A DNA stretch of 64,000 nucleotides from Clostridia bacterium. GTDB taxonomy: Bacteria > Bacillota > Clostridia > Lachnospirales > Lachnospiraceae. The notes under the pieces are model-generated. The model saw nothing but the letters and a program-made list of their open reading frames with translations. It ran no database searches and was not told the origin of the DNA. The position numbers and the translations under genes are program-made. Below are positions 34,833 to 43,076 of the stretch, one piece after another. Position 1 is the first letter of the stretch. Each line of letters starts with the position of its first letter. The stretch is taken from the NCBI GenBank assembly GCA_910575725.1, contig CAJTFE010000019.1, positions 21,448 through 85,447 of the forward strand, written 5' to 3'.

Positions 34833-35390
34833 ATGATTTCAGCAGGAGATTTTAGAAATGGTGTAACCCTTGAAATTGAGGGAAATGTTTATCAGATTAT
34901 GGAGTTCCAGCATGTAAAGCCGGGCAAGGGCGCAGCTTTTGTGAGAACCAAGCTTAAGAATATCATCAACGGCGGCGTGGTAGAGAAAACCTTCCGTCCC
35001 ACCGAGAAGTTCCCGGCAGCGCGTATCGACCGCGTGGATATGCAGTATCTGTATTCCGACGGAGATCTGTTCCATTTTATGAACGTAGAGACCTACGATC
35101 AGATTGCACTCAACGCAGAAGACATCGGCGATGCGCTGAAGTTCGTGAAAGAGAACGAGATGTGCAAGGTATGCTCCTACAATGGCAATGTATTTGCCGT
35201 AGAGCCGCCTCTCTTTGTAGAGCTTGAGATCAGCGACACCGAGCCGGGCTTCAAGGGTGATACCGCAACAGGCGCAACCAAGCCGGCCGTGGTAGAGACA
35301 GGCGCTACCGTATATGTGCCTCTCTTTGTGGAGCAGGGCGATAAGATCAAGATTGATACCCGTTCCGGAGAGTATCTGTCCAGAGTATAA
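34833..35390 (+). CDS. efp: Elongation factor P
   Basis: A 185-residue translation factor that relieves ribosomes stalled at proline runs. Domain I has the loop [19 protein letters not shown] with the residue that may be modified at K32-G-K34. Domain II is typical ([20 protein letters not shown]), and domain III ends [36 protein letters not shown] precedes the ATG. A terminator hairpin follows. Confidence 0.95.
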   Translation: MISAGDFRNGVTLEIEGNVYQIMEFQHVKPGKGAAFVRTKLKNIINGGVVEKTFRPTEKFPAARIDRVDMQYLYSDGDLFHFMNVETYDQIALNAEDIGDALKFVKENEMCKVCSYNGNVFAVEPPLFVELEISDTEPGFKGDTATGATKPAVVETGATVYVPLFVEQGDKIKIDTRSGEYLSRV

Positions 35391-35419
35391 GCTGATAGGA
35401 CATCACAGGTAAAGACAGA

Positions 35420-35458
35420 AAGACAGGCTGCCGCAGGTTTTTTGCGGCAGCCTGTCTT
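35420..35458 (+). terminator. efp terminator
   Basis: AAGACAGGCTGCCGCA pairs perfectly with TGCGGCAGCCTGTCTT around a short loop. Confidence 0.75.
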
Positions 35459-35472
35459 TCGGGCAAAACAAA

Positions 35473-35498
35473 AACCCGATCTGCAGTGAGATCGGGTT
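35473..35498 (-). terminator. tRNA-Arg terminator
   Basis: On the minus strand AACCCGATCT pairs with AGATCGGGTT, followed by TTTGTTTTG. It lies 6 bases past the tRNA 3' end. Confidence 0.75.
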
Positions 35499-35504
35499 AT
35501 CTGA

Positions 35505-35577
35505 TGCATCTGACTAGATTCGAACTAGCGGCACCTGGCGTCGGAGGCCAGTGCTCTATCCACTGAGCTACAGATGC
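35505..35577 (-). tRNA. tRNA-Arg, anticodon CCG
   Basis: A 73-base cloverleaf on the minus strand. Acceptor GCATCTG pairs with CAGATGC, the D arm is GCTC-AGTGGATA-GAGC, the anticodon stem CTGGC/GCCAG encloses CTCCGAC with anticodon CCG (reads CGG), and the T arm is CTAG-TTCGAAT-CTAG. The discriminator is A and CCA is not encoded. Confidence 0.92.
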
Positions 35578-35722
35578 AAGTGATTAACACCTTGATTATT
35601 TTACAACAAAATTTGAAAATGTGCAAGCATTATCTGAAAAAAATCATCGAAAATCAATGTTGCTGGTTACTGTTCGCTCTGTGGCCAGTAATAAATTAAT
35701 TTCTAAAAAAAGTATAAAGTCC

Positions 35723-35751
35723 TTGTAATTGTAAAAAATTTACTGTATACT
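35723..35751 (+). promoter_or_regulatory. Promoter of the DUF5688-type gene
   Basis: TTGTAA (35723-35728), 17-base spacer, TATACT (35746-35751). Confidence 0.6.
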
Positions 35752-35833
35752 GAAGTTGTCTTTCGTTCAAAGCAGCGTTTCGCTGTATCAATCCCCAAAA
35801 GACAGATAAATCAACAAAGAAAGGAAGGAAAAG

Positions 35834-36724
35834 ATGAACTATCAAGAATTTGTAGGCTCTGTGACCGGGTTTTTGCGGGAAACACTGCCCGGAGGCACAG
35901 AACTGAGCCTGATTCCCCTTGAAAAGAACAACGGGGTAATCCTGGAAGGATTGTCCGTGCGCAGGGAGGGAGAACGGGCAGCTCCGGCTATTTATCTGGA
36001 TACCTATTACCAGGAGTATCTGGCCGGCCAGCCTTTAAGGCAGATTCAGGAGACAATCCTGGAGTGCTGCGAGGACAGCTGTTTTTCCGGGCAGTTTGAC
36101 GCCGATTTTTTTGCAGATTACCGGAAGGTAAAACCTACCGTTGTCTACAAGCTGATCAATTATGAGAAGAACAAGGAGCTTCTGGGACGGGTTCCCCATG
36201 TGCCCTTTTTGAATCTGGCCATGGTATTCTACTGCCTTCTTCCGGATACTCCGGTAGGAAATGCTACCGTGCTCATACACAACAGCCATATAAGGTACTG
36301 GCAGATTACCTGCACGGAGCTTTACCAGGATGCAAAACAGAACACCCCCCATCTGCTTCCGGCAGAAGTAAAATCCATGAGCCAGGTGCTCTTAGAGCTC
36401 TCAGACGAAATGGAGGATTCCAAAGATGAAGTGATTCCCATGTATGTGCTGACCAATTCCAGAAAGGCGCTGGGGGCTGCATGCATCCTGTACGACAATA
36501 TGTTAAAATACTGTGCGGAATGTCTGGGATCCGCCTATTACCTGCTTCCCAGCAGCATCCATGAAGTGATTCTCGTTCCGGAAAAGGCTGTGCCGGACTC
36601 TGGAGAACTGGCAGCTATGGTACGGGATATCAACCGGACACAGGTGCTGCGGACAGAAGTGCTTTCGGATCAGATTTATTTCTATCGGCCCGAATCCGGC
36701 CGTTTATCCATAGTAAAGGAATAG
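35834..36724 (+). CDS. DUF5688-like protein of unknown function
   Basis: A 296-residue soluble protein without signal or membrane segment. It has the look of a family common in Lachnospiraceae (AIYLDTYYQEYLAGQPLRQI, YRKVKPTVVYKLINYEKNKE, ASILYD-like AACILYDNMLKYCAECLGSA, YLLPSSIHEVILVPE). The name DUF5688 is from memory. The C-terminal part resembles a predicted protein with peptidase-like topology, but no catalytic motif is seen. It is a single gene with its own promoter. AAGGAAGGAAAAG precedes the ATG. Confidence 0.65.
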   Translation: MNYQEFVGSVTGFLRETLPGGTELSLIPLEKNNGVILEGLSVRREGERAAPAIYLDTYYQEYLAGQPLRQIQETILECCEDSCFSGQFDADFFADYRKVKPTVVYKLINYEKNKELLGRVPHVPFLNLAMVFYCLLPDTPVGNATVLIHNSHIRYWQITCTELYQDAKQNTPHLLPAEVKSMSQVLLELSDEMEDSKDEVIPMYVLTNSRKALGAACILYDNMLKYCAECLGSAYYLLPSSIHEVILVPEKAVPDSGELAAMVRDINRTQVLRTEVLSDQIYFYRPESGRLSIVKE

Positions 36725-36751
36725 ATTTCACAAATTTATCACATTTTACAG

Positions 36752-36780
36752 TTGCCTTTTTTCCATAAGTTTGTTACAAT
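36752..36780 (+). promoter_or_regulatory. Promoter of the SH3 protein gene
   Basis: TTGCCT (36752-36757), 17-base spacer, TACAAT (36775-36780). Confidence 0.55.
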
Positions 36781-36865
36781 CTTTTTATTACGAAATTGTT
36801 ACATTTGTTAAGCAGATATAACTGTGCCGGATAAATGTAAAAACTAGAATTGAGGATGTGAAAAA

Positions 36866-37933
36866 ATGTCGGATAAGTTTGGAAATTGGATAGCAAGGTA
36901 TAAGCGTCAGACAGCGGCAGGCTGTATTCTCCTCTGCCTGCTGGTGGTAGCGGCAGTTGTACTGACGGGCAAAAAGAAGGGCGCGGCTCAGGAGGCCGAG
37001 GCAGCAGACGTACAGATACGGACAGAGGAAGCAGAAGGCGAAGGCGAAGACAGCGGAGCCGTTGTGTCGGCGGCAGGCAGCCAGGAGGGAACGGTAGCCC
37101 AGGTAGAGCCCAATGTGCTGGAACAGGACGCCTATGAGGATGTGAATGCCATTGTACAGCAGTATTACAGCTTTCTGTCAGCAGGAGACATGGAAGGCCT
37201 GGCTACTGTGGTGGATGAGATCAGCGACGACGAGAGAAGCCGGATTCTGGGCTCCCAGAGCCTTGTAGAGGGCTATCAGAATATTTCCTGCTATACAAAG
37301 AAGGGAATGGAAGAAGGCTCCTATGTTGTCTTTGTCTATTATGAATTGAAGTTTAAGCAGATTGAGACGGCGGCGCCGGGACTTTCTCCGCTGTACGTAT
37401 ATACCAACGAAGAAGGCAGTCTTTGTATTATGAACCGTGAAGCCAGCGACGAGCTGAAGGCCTATGTAGAGGAGATGGCGGACGGCGATGAGGTAAAAGC
37501 CCTTCGTGACGAAGTGAAGGAAAAATACGAGGCTGCAAAGGCGGCAGATGAAGATCTGGCGAAGCAGGAGGAGCGGTATGTGCGTCTCTCCTCAGAACCG
37601 GAAGAGCCTGTAGAAGTAGCAGAAGCAGAAGAAGAAGCTCCAGAGGAGACACCGGAAGAAGCGCCGGAGGAAACCCCGGAAGAACCGGAGGAGGAGCCGG
37701 CAGAGGAGCCTTCCCAGGAGCCTGCGCAGACAGGAGAGGGCACAGCCCAGAACCGTGAGACACGGTTTACAGAGAGTGTGCGCCTGCGTTCAGAGCCAAG
37801 CACAGAGGCGGAATATCTGGGCACGGCTTACCAGGGAGAACATGTGACACAGATCGAGAGCTATGGGGATGGCTGGAGCAAGATAAAGTACAATGATAAG
37901 GAATGTTATTGTAAGACTGAATTTTTGGAATAA
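36866..37933 (+). CDS. Membrane-anchored protein with NTF2-like and SH3b domains
   Basis: A 355-residue protein. One N-terminal helix (AAGCILLCLLVVAAVVLTG) anchors it. Residues about 85-210 look like an NTF2-like fold (VNAIVQQYYSFLSAGDMEGL, YVVFVYYELKFKQI). A coiled linker and a Glu/Pro repeat region follow (EETPEEAPEETPEEPEEEPA). A bacterial SH3 domain ends it (VRLRSEPSTEAEYLGTAYQG, YGDGWSKIKYNDKECYC), likely binding peptidoglycan. The layout fits a wall-sensing or wall-tethered protein. GAGGATGTG precedes the ATG. Confidence 0.7.
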   Translation: MSDKFGNWIARYKRQTAAGCILLCLLVVAAVVLTGKKKGAAQEAEAADVQIRTEEAEGEGEDSGAVVSAAGSQEGTVAQVEPNVLEQDAYEDVNAIVQQYYSFLSAGDMEGLATVVDEISDDERSRILGSQSLVEGYQNISCYTKKGMEEGSYVVFVYYELKFKQIETAAPGLSPLYVYTNEEGSLCIMNREASDELKAYVEEMADGDEVKALRDEVKEKYEAAKAADEDLAKQEERYVRLSSEPEEPVEVAEAEEEAPEETPEEAPEETPEEPEEEPAEEPSQEPAQTGEGTAQNRETRFTESVRLRSEPSTEAEYLGTAYQGEHVTQIESYGDGWSKIKYNDKECYCKTEFLE

Positions 37934-37943
37934 AAAAAGAATG

Positions 37944-37982
37944 AAAAGCGGCGGAGCCTTTTGTAAGGCACCGCCGCTTTTA
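37944..37982. terminator. Bidirectional terminator
   Basis: AAAAGCGGCGGAGCC pairs with GGCACCGCCGCTTTT around an 8-base loop, between two convergent genes. Confidence 0.8.
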
Positions 37983-38036
37983 AATCATGTGCCTGTCGGC
38001 ACGGTTTCCTATCACTTGAACTGCTTTTAAAAGCAA

Positions 38037-38903
38037 TTATACCAGGGTGTTGAGCATAGAGCCTACCGCATAATAATTGGTAAGATTGTATGCGCCGCCC
38101 AGTGCAAACTTAGAAAAGATTTCAAAATCATCCAGATCGCTGATGGAATTTGCCTTGCTTTGCTTTTCGGCAACGCCGGCAATCTTTTCTACAGACGCAT
38201 GGTCAAGGATGTCGGAAGCCTTGGTAGCCGCGCGCTCTGCCATGCCGAACTGTCCGCCCATAATATCCTTCACAGAATTGTAATTCTTATCCAGAGTGTC
38301 CTTCAGCTTATCCTCGTCAACCTGAAGATTGCCGGACTTGTCATAGCTTAAGCCGATTCTAGCCATTGCATCCTCTGTGGTCAGAGCGTTCTTCAGAGAA
38401 TTCAGCTGTCTTACTACGGTAGAGCTGCGGTCAGAATTGTTCTCCAGGAAAGAAACGGCGTTGTTGTAAGCCTTTGCAAAATCCTTGACTGCGGTAACGA
38501 TATCTTCCTTAGCCTTGTCTACGGCTGCCTGTGCAGCGGCTTTATCCTCATCGGTGTTTGCCCTCTGAAGATCCTTCATAGCCGTCTCGTATTTGGAAAA
38601 TACGTTGTTGCGGCTGCCAACGCGCAGCGCCTCGGAGGCAGATTCCAGAGAGGTCAGATTGTGCTTATAGCTTAACAGGAATGTAGACGTGCTGGAGGAA
38701 CGGGAAGTACTCGAGGTGTAAGAAGAACCGGTACTGCTGGTGTCCTTTTTGTCTGTTGTACTGGACGTTTTGTCGGTGCTGGAGCTTTCAGATGTATCGA
38801 TTCCTAAGGATTCTTCCAGCTTTTTTTTATCTGCCGCTGCCTGATCCACCCAGGATTGATACTCATTGTTGCTGCCAAAACCAGATACTCCGCTTATTGC
38901 CAT
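38037..38903 (-). CDS. Orphan FliD-C-like protein
   Basis: A 288-residue protein. Residues 35-75 are a Ser/Thr-rich linker. The rest resembles the C-terminal domain of flagellar cap protein FliD: AYNNAVSFLEN, STVVRQLNSLKNALTTEDAM, IGLSYDKSGNLQVDEDKLKD, TLDKNYNSVKDIMGG. It lacks the FliD N-terminal part, and no flagellar gene is in this window. An upstream GCCGATAT (39015-39008, minus strand) is like the -10 of sigma-28 promoters. It may be an exported filament-like or surface protein; the role is not known. GAAAGGAG precedes the ATG. Confidence 0.6.
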   Translation of the reverse strand: MAISGVSGFGSNNEYQSWVDQAAADKKKLEESLGIDTSESSSTDKTSSTTDKKDTSSTGSSYTSSTSRSSSTSTFLLSYKHNLTSLESASEALRVGSRNNVFSKYETAMKDLQRANTDEDKAAAQAAVDKAKEDIVTAVKDFAKAYNNAVSFLENNSDRSSTVVRQLNSLKNALTTEDAMARIGLSYDKSGNLQVDEDKLKDTLDKNYNSVKDIMGGQFGMAERAATKASDILDHASVEKIAGVAEKQSKANSISDLDDFEIFSKFALGGAYNLTNYYAVGSMLNTLV

Positions 38904-39136
38904 ATTTTCAACTCCTTTCTGGTATGCATTATTGGATCTTCGTAATCCAATAAGTGTAAAATACCGTATTTTTCATTTTTGAAGGAAGAGGTCTCCTTCT
39001 AATATATATATCGGCAGAAATTTCCCAAATAAAATAAAAAAGGAATAAAAGACCATATATTTTGTTAGGAAAAGCGCATAAAAGGGGAAAATCTCCACAC
39101 TCTATAGAAAAAGAGCGTGGGAGAAAGGAGTTTTTT

Positions 39137-39574
39137 ATGCTTACAGGTGAAGATTTCGCGGTGCTCAATGAGGCGTACCGCAACAGTAAAATGGGAGTGG
39201 AGACCATCAATGCGATTATCAGTAAGGTTTATGACGAGGATCTGGCTTTGGATCTGAATCGGCAGGCGGTTAAGTTTCTCTCTTTTGAGGATAAGGTGAC
39301 GGAGAAAATCCGTGAGGCGGATGAACGTCCGGAAACGGGCTCTCCGGTGGGGAAGGCTATGCTTTGGACTTCTATTCAGGCGAATACGCTTCTGAATACG
39401 AGCACGGAGCATGTGGCGGATTTGATGATTCAGGGGAATACCAGGGGGATTACAGATTTGATGAAGGCGGTGAAGGCGAATAAGGGGGCTAGGAAGGAGT
39501 ATTGTGAGCTGGCGGAGGAGCTGATGGATTTTGAGGAGAAGAATATTGAGCAGTTGAAGAGTTATTTGAAGTAG
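39137..39574 (+). CDS. Small all-helical protein, ferritin-like or DUF2383-like
   Basis: A 145-residue protein predicted to be a four-helix bundle (FAVLNEAYRNSKMGVETINA, AVKFLSFEDKVTEKIRE, HVADLMIQGNTRGITDLMKA, ELAEELMDFEEKNIEQLKSY). No metal-binding ExxH pair is evident, so I do not call it a ferritin. The ATG at 39137 follows GAAAGGAG. The coding strand becomes strongly G-rich toward the 3' end, and the gene abuts the second long palindrome. Confidence 0.55.
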   Translation: MLTGEDFAVLNEAYRNSKMGVETINAIISKVYDEDLALDLNRQAVKFLSFEDKVTEKIREADERPETGSPVGKAMLWTSIQANTLLNTSTEHVADLMIQGNTRGITDLMKAVKANKGARKEYCELAEELMDFEEKNIEQLKSYLK

Positions 39575-39576
39575 GT

Positions 39577-39830
39577 GGGGGACGGACAGTTCAGCCAGCC
39601 TGTGGCGAAACCGCCCCTCTGGGGGTTCCATATCCGGTGTTCGGACGGTTCACGTACATTCTGTCTGCTATGTACGGACATTGACTTTTTTGGAAGCTTG
39701 TGTTTGCAGGGCCTGGGGTCAATGTCCGTTCATATCAGACAGCCTGTGCGTGAACAGCCGGACACTGGATATTGGAACCCCCAGAGGGGCGGTTTCGCCA
39801 CAGGCTGGCTGAACTTGGTTGTGGGAATGG
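39577..39830. repeat. Long palindromic element, family B copy 2
   Basis: The same plan as 20737-20968. Outer flank GGGGACGGAC (ending 39587), a 42-bp arm (39589-39630) with an exact reverse complement at 39773-39814, and a core (39631-39772). The first 28 core bases differ from copy 1 at one position and the last 41 by two substitutions and one indel, yet the arms share no sequence beyond the final TTCCA next to the core. A similar TGTGGG-rich flank follows both copies. Confidence 0.8.
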
Positions 39831-39931
39831 GTGTAATTTTTGCAGGGGGCTTTTTACAAAAGTTTCCCTGTTTTTTCGTTTCTGCGGCTGATAGAATGGA
39901 GGCATCAAGAAGTACTTCTTATGGGACTGGA

Positions 39932-40047
39932 AACAGTAATATCCCTCAAAGTGCACAAATCGATTTACAGACGCATGTTCTCTGCGGCTGGAAATTGATT
40001 TCATAACAGTGTACTTTGAGGGATATTACGGGACTGGAATAGGAGGA
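39932..40047 (+). repeat. Nested-hairpin repeat family A, copy 2 (leader of the aldolase-PTS operon)
   Basis: The best-preserved copy. The 21-base outer arm 39936-39956 pairs with 40009-40029 at every position (one G-U). The inner stem AAATCGATTT pairs with AAATTGATTT. It ends GGACTGGAATAGGAGGA, the ribosome site of the aldolase gene. The 100 bases between the palindrome and this repeat hold no clear promoter. Confidence 0.8.
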
Positions 40048-40051
40048 ACGT

Positions 40052-40975
40052 ATGCCGATTGTTAGAGAGAAGGATTTGTTAGCTGCGGCGGAGGAGAGGG
40101 GATTTGCGGTTCCTGGCTTTTTCCCTTTTAATCTGGATTTTATCAGGCCGATTATTGAGGTGGCGGAGGAGGAGGGGGCTCCGGTGGTTCTCTGCCAGGG
40201 GCCGGAGTTTATTGAGAGCTTTGGGGAGTATGTGTTTACGGAGGCCTGCAGGACGGCGGCTCATTATGCAAAGGTTCCGGTGGCTTTATCTGTGGATCAT
40301 ACGTTTGTGACGGATGAGAGGACGATTCCGAAGCTGATCCGGGATATTCATTTGGGGTGGGGGTCTGTTATGGTGGATGGGTCGCTGCTTCCCTATGAAA
40401 AGAATGTGGAGATGAGTAAGGAGCTGGCGGGAATCTGCCGGGGAGCAGGGGTGTCTAGTGTTGCGGCCCTGGGAGAGGTGCGGCGGTTTTTTCCGCAGGC
40501 GATGCAGTATGAGGGGCCTTTTCAGGAGAGTTTTGTGGTGCCGCCGGAGATTATGACGGATCCGGAGCAGGCGAAGGCCTTTGTGGAGGAGACAGGGATT
40601 GATACGCTGGCTGTTTCTGTGGGGCAGTATGTGCGCTCTCTGTGGGATGGGGAGCTTCCGCCTTTTAAAAGGACGGCACGGCTGGATTTTGACCGCCTGG
40701 AAAGGATTCGGAAGGCGGCGCCGGCTCATTTGCTGCTCCATGGTTCTACCCATGTCTGTGAGGATGACCTGCAGGGGGCCGTTCAATGCGGCGTCAGCAT
40801 GATTAAGGTGGCTTCGGAGCAGGCTCTCATCTGGTCTAATGAGATCCGGCGGTTTGTTACGGAGAATCCGGATGTGATGTTCCCAGAGGATATTCAGAAG
40901 CCGGCTTTGATGGAAGTCAAGGAATCTATGAGGAAATATATTCGCCTGTTCCGGGCGAATCAGCAGGCAGGATAA
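40052..40975 (+). CDS. Class II ketose-bisphosphate aldolase
   Basis: A 307-residue zinc aldolase of the FbaA/GatY group. The N-terminal AAAEERGFAVPGFFPFNLDF, metal-site SVDHTFV, VMVDGSLLPYEKN, SSVAALGEV and LLLHGSTHV are family positions, with zinc ligands H in DHT and LLHG. The catalytic region is more divergent than in FbaA, so a tagatose- or other sugar-1,6-bisphosphate substrate is likely. It is the first gene of an operon with galactitol-type PTS genes, which points to cleavage of the PTS product. Confidence 0.82.
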   Translation: MPIVREKDLLAAAEERGFAVPGFFPFNLDFIRPIIEVAEEEGAPVVLCQGPEFIESFGEYVFTEACRTAAHYAKVPVALSVDHTFVTDERTIPKLIRDIHLGWGSVMVDGSLLPYEKNVEMSKELAGICRGAGVSSVAALGEVRRFFPQAMQYEGPFQESFVVPPEIMTDPEQAKAFVEETGIDTLAVSVGQYVRSLWDGELPPFKRTARLDFDRLERIRKAAPAHLLLHGSTHVCEDDLQGAVQCGVSMIKVASEQALIWSNEIRRFVTENPDVMFPEDIQKPALMEVKESMRKYIRLFRANQQAG

Positions 40976-40988
40976 GGAGGGGAAAGGT

Positions 40989-42260
40989 ATGAATATGGTT
41001 GTAAATGCACTGAACTGGTTTGGAAAGCTTCCGGGGCCGGTGATGATGTTCCTGTTGTTCTTGGTAATCAATCTGATTCTGCGCATTGGAATCGGAAAGT
41101 CTGTGAAGGCGGCTTTTATGTATGCTCTTGGGCTGTTTGCCCTGTCCACCTTTGCCTTTGATGTGTTTTTGGGGACAGTGGCGGCAGTAGGAGATGCCAT
41201 GGTGGCGAATCTGGGACTGACGAAAACCGTTGTGGACTTTGGATCCGGCGTTACGCCTGTGATTCTGTCCAATCCCATTGTGGTGTGGGCGATTCCCATA
41301 GGCCTGGCCCTCAATATTCTGATGCTGGTGTTTAAGCTTACGAAAACCCTGGACGTGGATCTCTATAACATGCTTTATTTCTGGGGAATGCCGGCCGTTC
41401 TGGTTCTGACTGCTACGGGAAATGTGACCTTTGCCGTACTTTCCATTGTGATTACGGGCATTTTAACCTTGAAGATTGCGGACTGGTCGGCGCCGAAGAT
41501 TCATGCGGTGCTGCCTCAGTACCAGGGCCTGTCGTTCCCCTATGTTTACAGCGCCTACTATGGCCCTCTTGCCTATTGGTTTAATAAGCTCTTTGACAAG
41601 GTTCCCTTTATCCGGGATTCCAACATTACAGCGGATGCTGTCAAGGATAGGCTGGGTGTGCTTGGAGAGCCGGGAATCATCGGATTTATTCTGGGAATTG
41701 TGATGGGGCTTTTGGGAGGGTATTCTATTCCGGATGCCTTGAATACCGGCATCAAGCTGGGCGCTGCCTTGTACTTTGTCCCCTTGAGCACCAACATCCT
41801 TATCCAGGGCCTCAATGAGACGACATCGGTGCTCACGGAGTGGGTAAAGCGCAAGTTTAAAGACCGGGAGATTTATATCGGACTGGACGGCGTAGTGCTG
41901 GCCGGAATGCCGGAGAATCTGGCTGTCGGCCTTCTGCTTGTGCCAATCGCCCTTTTGGTATCGCTGATTCTGCCCTGGAATACGGTGCTTCCCATTGGAA
42001 TGCTGTCTGTGGGCTTTATCCTGGTTGCAATCTTTATGCCCTTCTTTAAAATGAATATTTTAAAGGGAACCATTTTCTGTGTGGTTGTAGTGATCTGCGA
42101 GCTGTTTATCGGCCAGATGATGGCGCCTTATTTTACGGAGATTGCTATGGGGGTGGGCTATGCCATTCCTTATGATTCTGTCCAGATTACCAATGCGGCA
42201 AACTGGCCCAATCTCATTTGCGTAAAATTATTTGAACTGATTCAGGAACTGATTTCTTAG
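40989..42260 (+). CDS. PTS galactitol-type permease component IIC
   Basis: A 423-residue membrane protein with about nine or more helices, resembling GatC (FVLGTVAAVG-like stretch, ILSNPIVVWAIPIGLALNI, FWGMPAVLVLTATGN, GLSFPYVYSAYYGPLAYW, LGEPGIIGFILGIVMG). It moves the sugar while the IIB component phosphorylates it. It begins 13 bases after the aldolase gene with its own GGAGGGGAAAGGT. The next genes supply IIB and IIA. Confidence 0.88.
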   Translation: MNMVVNALNWFGKLPGPVMMFLLFLVINLILRIGIGKSVKAAFMYALGLFALSTFAFDVFLGTVAAVGDAMVANLGLTKTVVDFGSGVTPVILSNPIVVWAIPIGLALNILMLVFKLTKTLDVDLYNMLYFWGMPAVLVLTATGNVTFAVLSIVITGILTLKIADWSAPKIHAVLPQYQGLSFPYVYSAYYGPLAYWFNKLFDKVPFIRDSNITADAVKDRLGVLGEPGIIGFILGIVMGLLGGYSIPDALNTGIKLGAALYFVPLSTNILIQGLNETTSVLTEWVKRKFKDREIYIGLDGVVLAGMPENLAVGLLLVPIALLVSLILPWNTVLPIGMLSVGFILVAIFMPFFKMNILKGTIFCVVVVICELFIGQMMAPYFTEIAMGVGYAIPYDSVQITNAANWPNLICVKLFELIQELIS

Positions 42261-42271
42261 GGAGGAAAGCG

Positions 42272-42583
42272 ATGCAGAGTAAGAGAAAAATTCTTGTTAT
42301 ATGTGCCTTGGGATATGCCACCTCTACCATGATTAAAAAAACCATAGAAGACTTTTTGAAGGAAAAAGGCATTTCCGGCTGGAAGGTGGATGCAGTGGGA
42401 TTGAATATGTCAGAGGGGCCCGTAAAGGATGCGGCAGTTATTGTATCCTCTCTGGAGCTGAATCCGAAGGATTACGCAGTACCCATTGTCAATGGCATAT
42501 CGCTGATCAGCGGCATCAATAAAGAAGGAGCTTTGAAGGAAATTCTGGAGCTTGTGCAGAAAGCAGAAGCTGCAAACGGATGA
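42272..42583 (+). CDS. PTS galactitol-type component IIB
   Basis: A 103-residue GatB-like protein. The phosphocysteine is in ILVICALGYATSTM (Cys11), with an amphipathic helix after it. It takes phosphate from IIA and passes it to the sugar at IIC. GGGAGGAAAGCG precedes the ATG, 11 bases after IIC. Confidence 0.9.
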   Translation: MQSKRKILVICALGYATSTMIKKTIEDFLKEKGISGWKVDAVGLNMSEGPVKDAAVIVSSLELNPKDYAVPIVNGISLISGINKEGALKEILELVQKAEAANG

Positions 42584-42596
42584 AAGGAAGAGGGGT

Positions 42597-43061
42597 ATGA
42601 TTACCAGAAAAATGGTGTATGAGCATGCGCAGCTGCTGACCATAACAGGGGGAGGAACAAGTGAAGAGGTTCTTATGGAGCTGGGGGAGTATGCCGTGGA
42701 GCATCAATTGGCCAGGGAAGGATTTCCCGAGGCTCTTCTTAGGAGAGAACGGCAGTATCCTACGGGAATCCAGGGAGTTATGGGAGTAGCGATTCCTCAT
42801 TCCGATCAGGAATATACAAAAGAGGCCTCAATTGTCATTGCATTGTTGGAGGAGCCTGTAAGCTTCCGCCCTATGGGCGGAGGCGGGCAGGTGGCGGTAA
42901 AGGTGATTTTTATGCTGCTTTTGAATAAGCAGGAGCACCAGGTGGAGGTACTGGAGAACATTGTGGGATTTATCCAGGACGAGCGTAAGCTGAAGGAGCT
43001 GTGGAGCGAAGATGCGCCGGCCAGGATTTACGCGGCCTTTGGACAGTATTTACATGGGTAA
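42597..43061 (+). CDS. PTS galactitol/fructose-type component IIA
   Basis: A 154-residue IIA domain protein. The active histidine lies in MGVAIPHSDQEYTKEASIVI. The C-terminal VLENIVGFIQDERKLKELW is typical. It carries phosphate from HPr to IIB. The ATG at 42597 was chosen over one at 42552 that would overlap IIB; AAGGAAGAGGGGT lies before it. Confidence 0.88.
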   Translation: MITRKMVYEHAQLLTITGGGTSEEVLMELGEYAVEHQLAREGFPEALLRRERQYPTGIQGVMGVAIPHSDQEYTKEASIVIALLEEPVSFRPMGGGGQVAVKVIFMLLLNKQEHQVEVLENIVGFIQDERKLKELWSEDAPARIYAAFGQYLHG

Positions 43062-43076
43062 GGAGAGAGACAAAGG

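Noticed and set aside
39575..40006. A 143-codon frame through palindrome copy 2 and repeat A
   Set aside because: Covers two repeats and has no start signal or domain.
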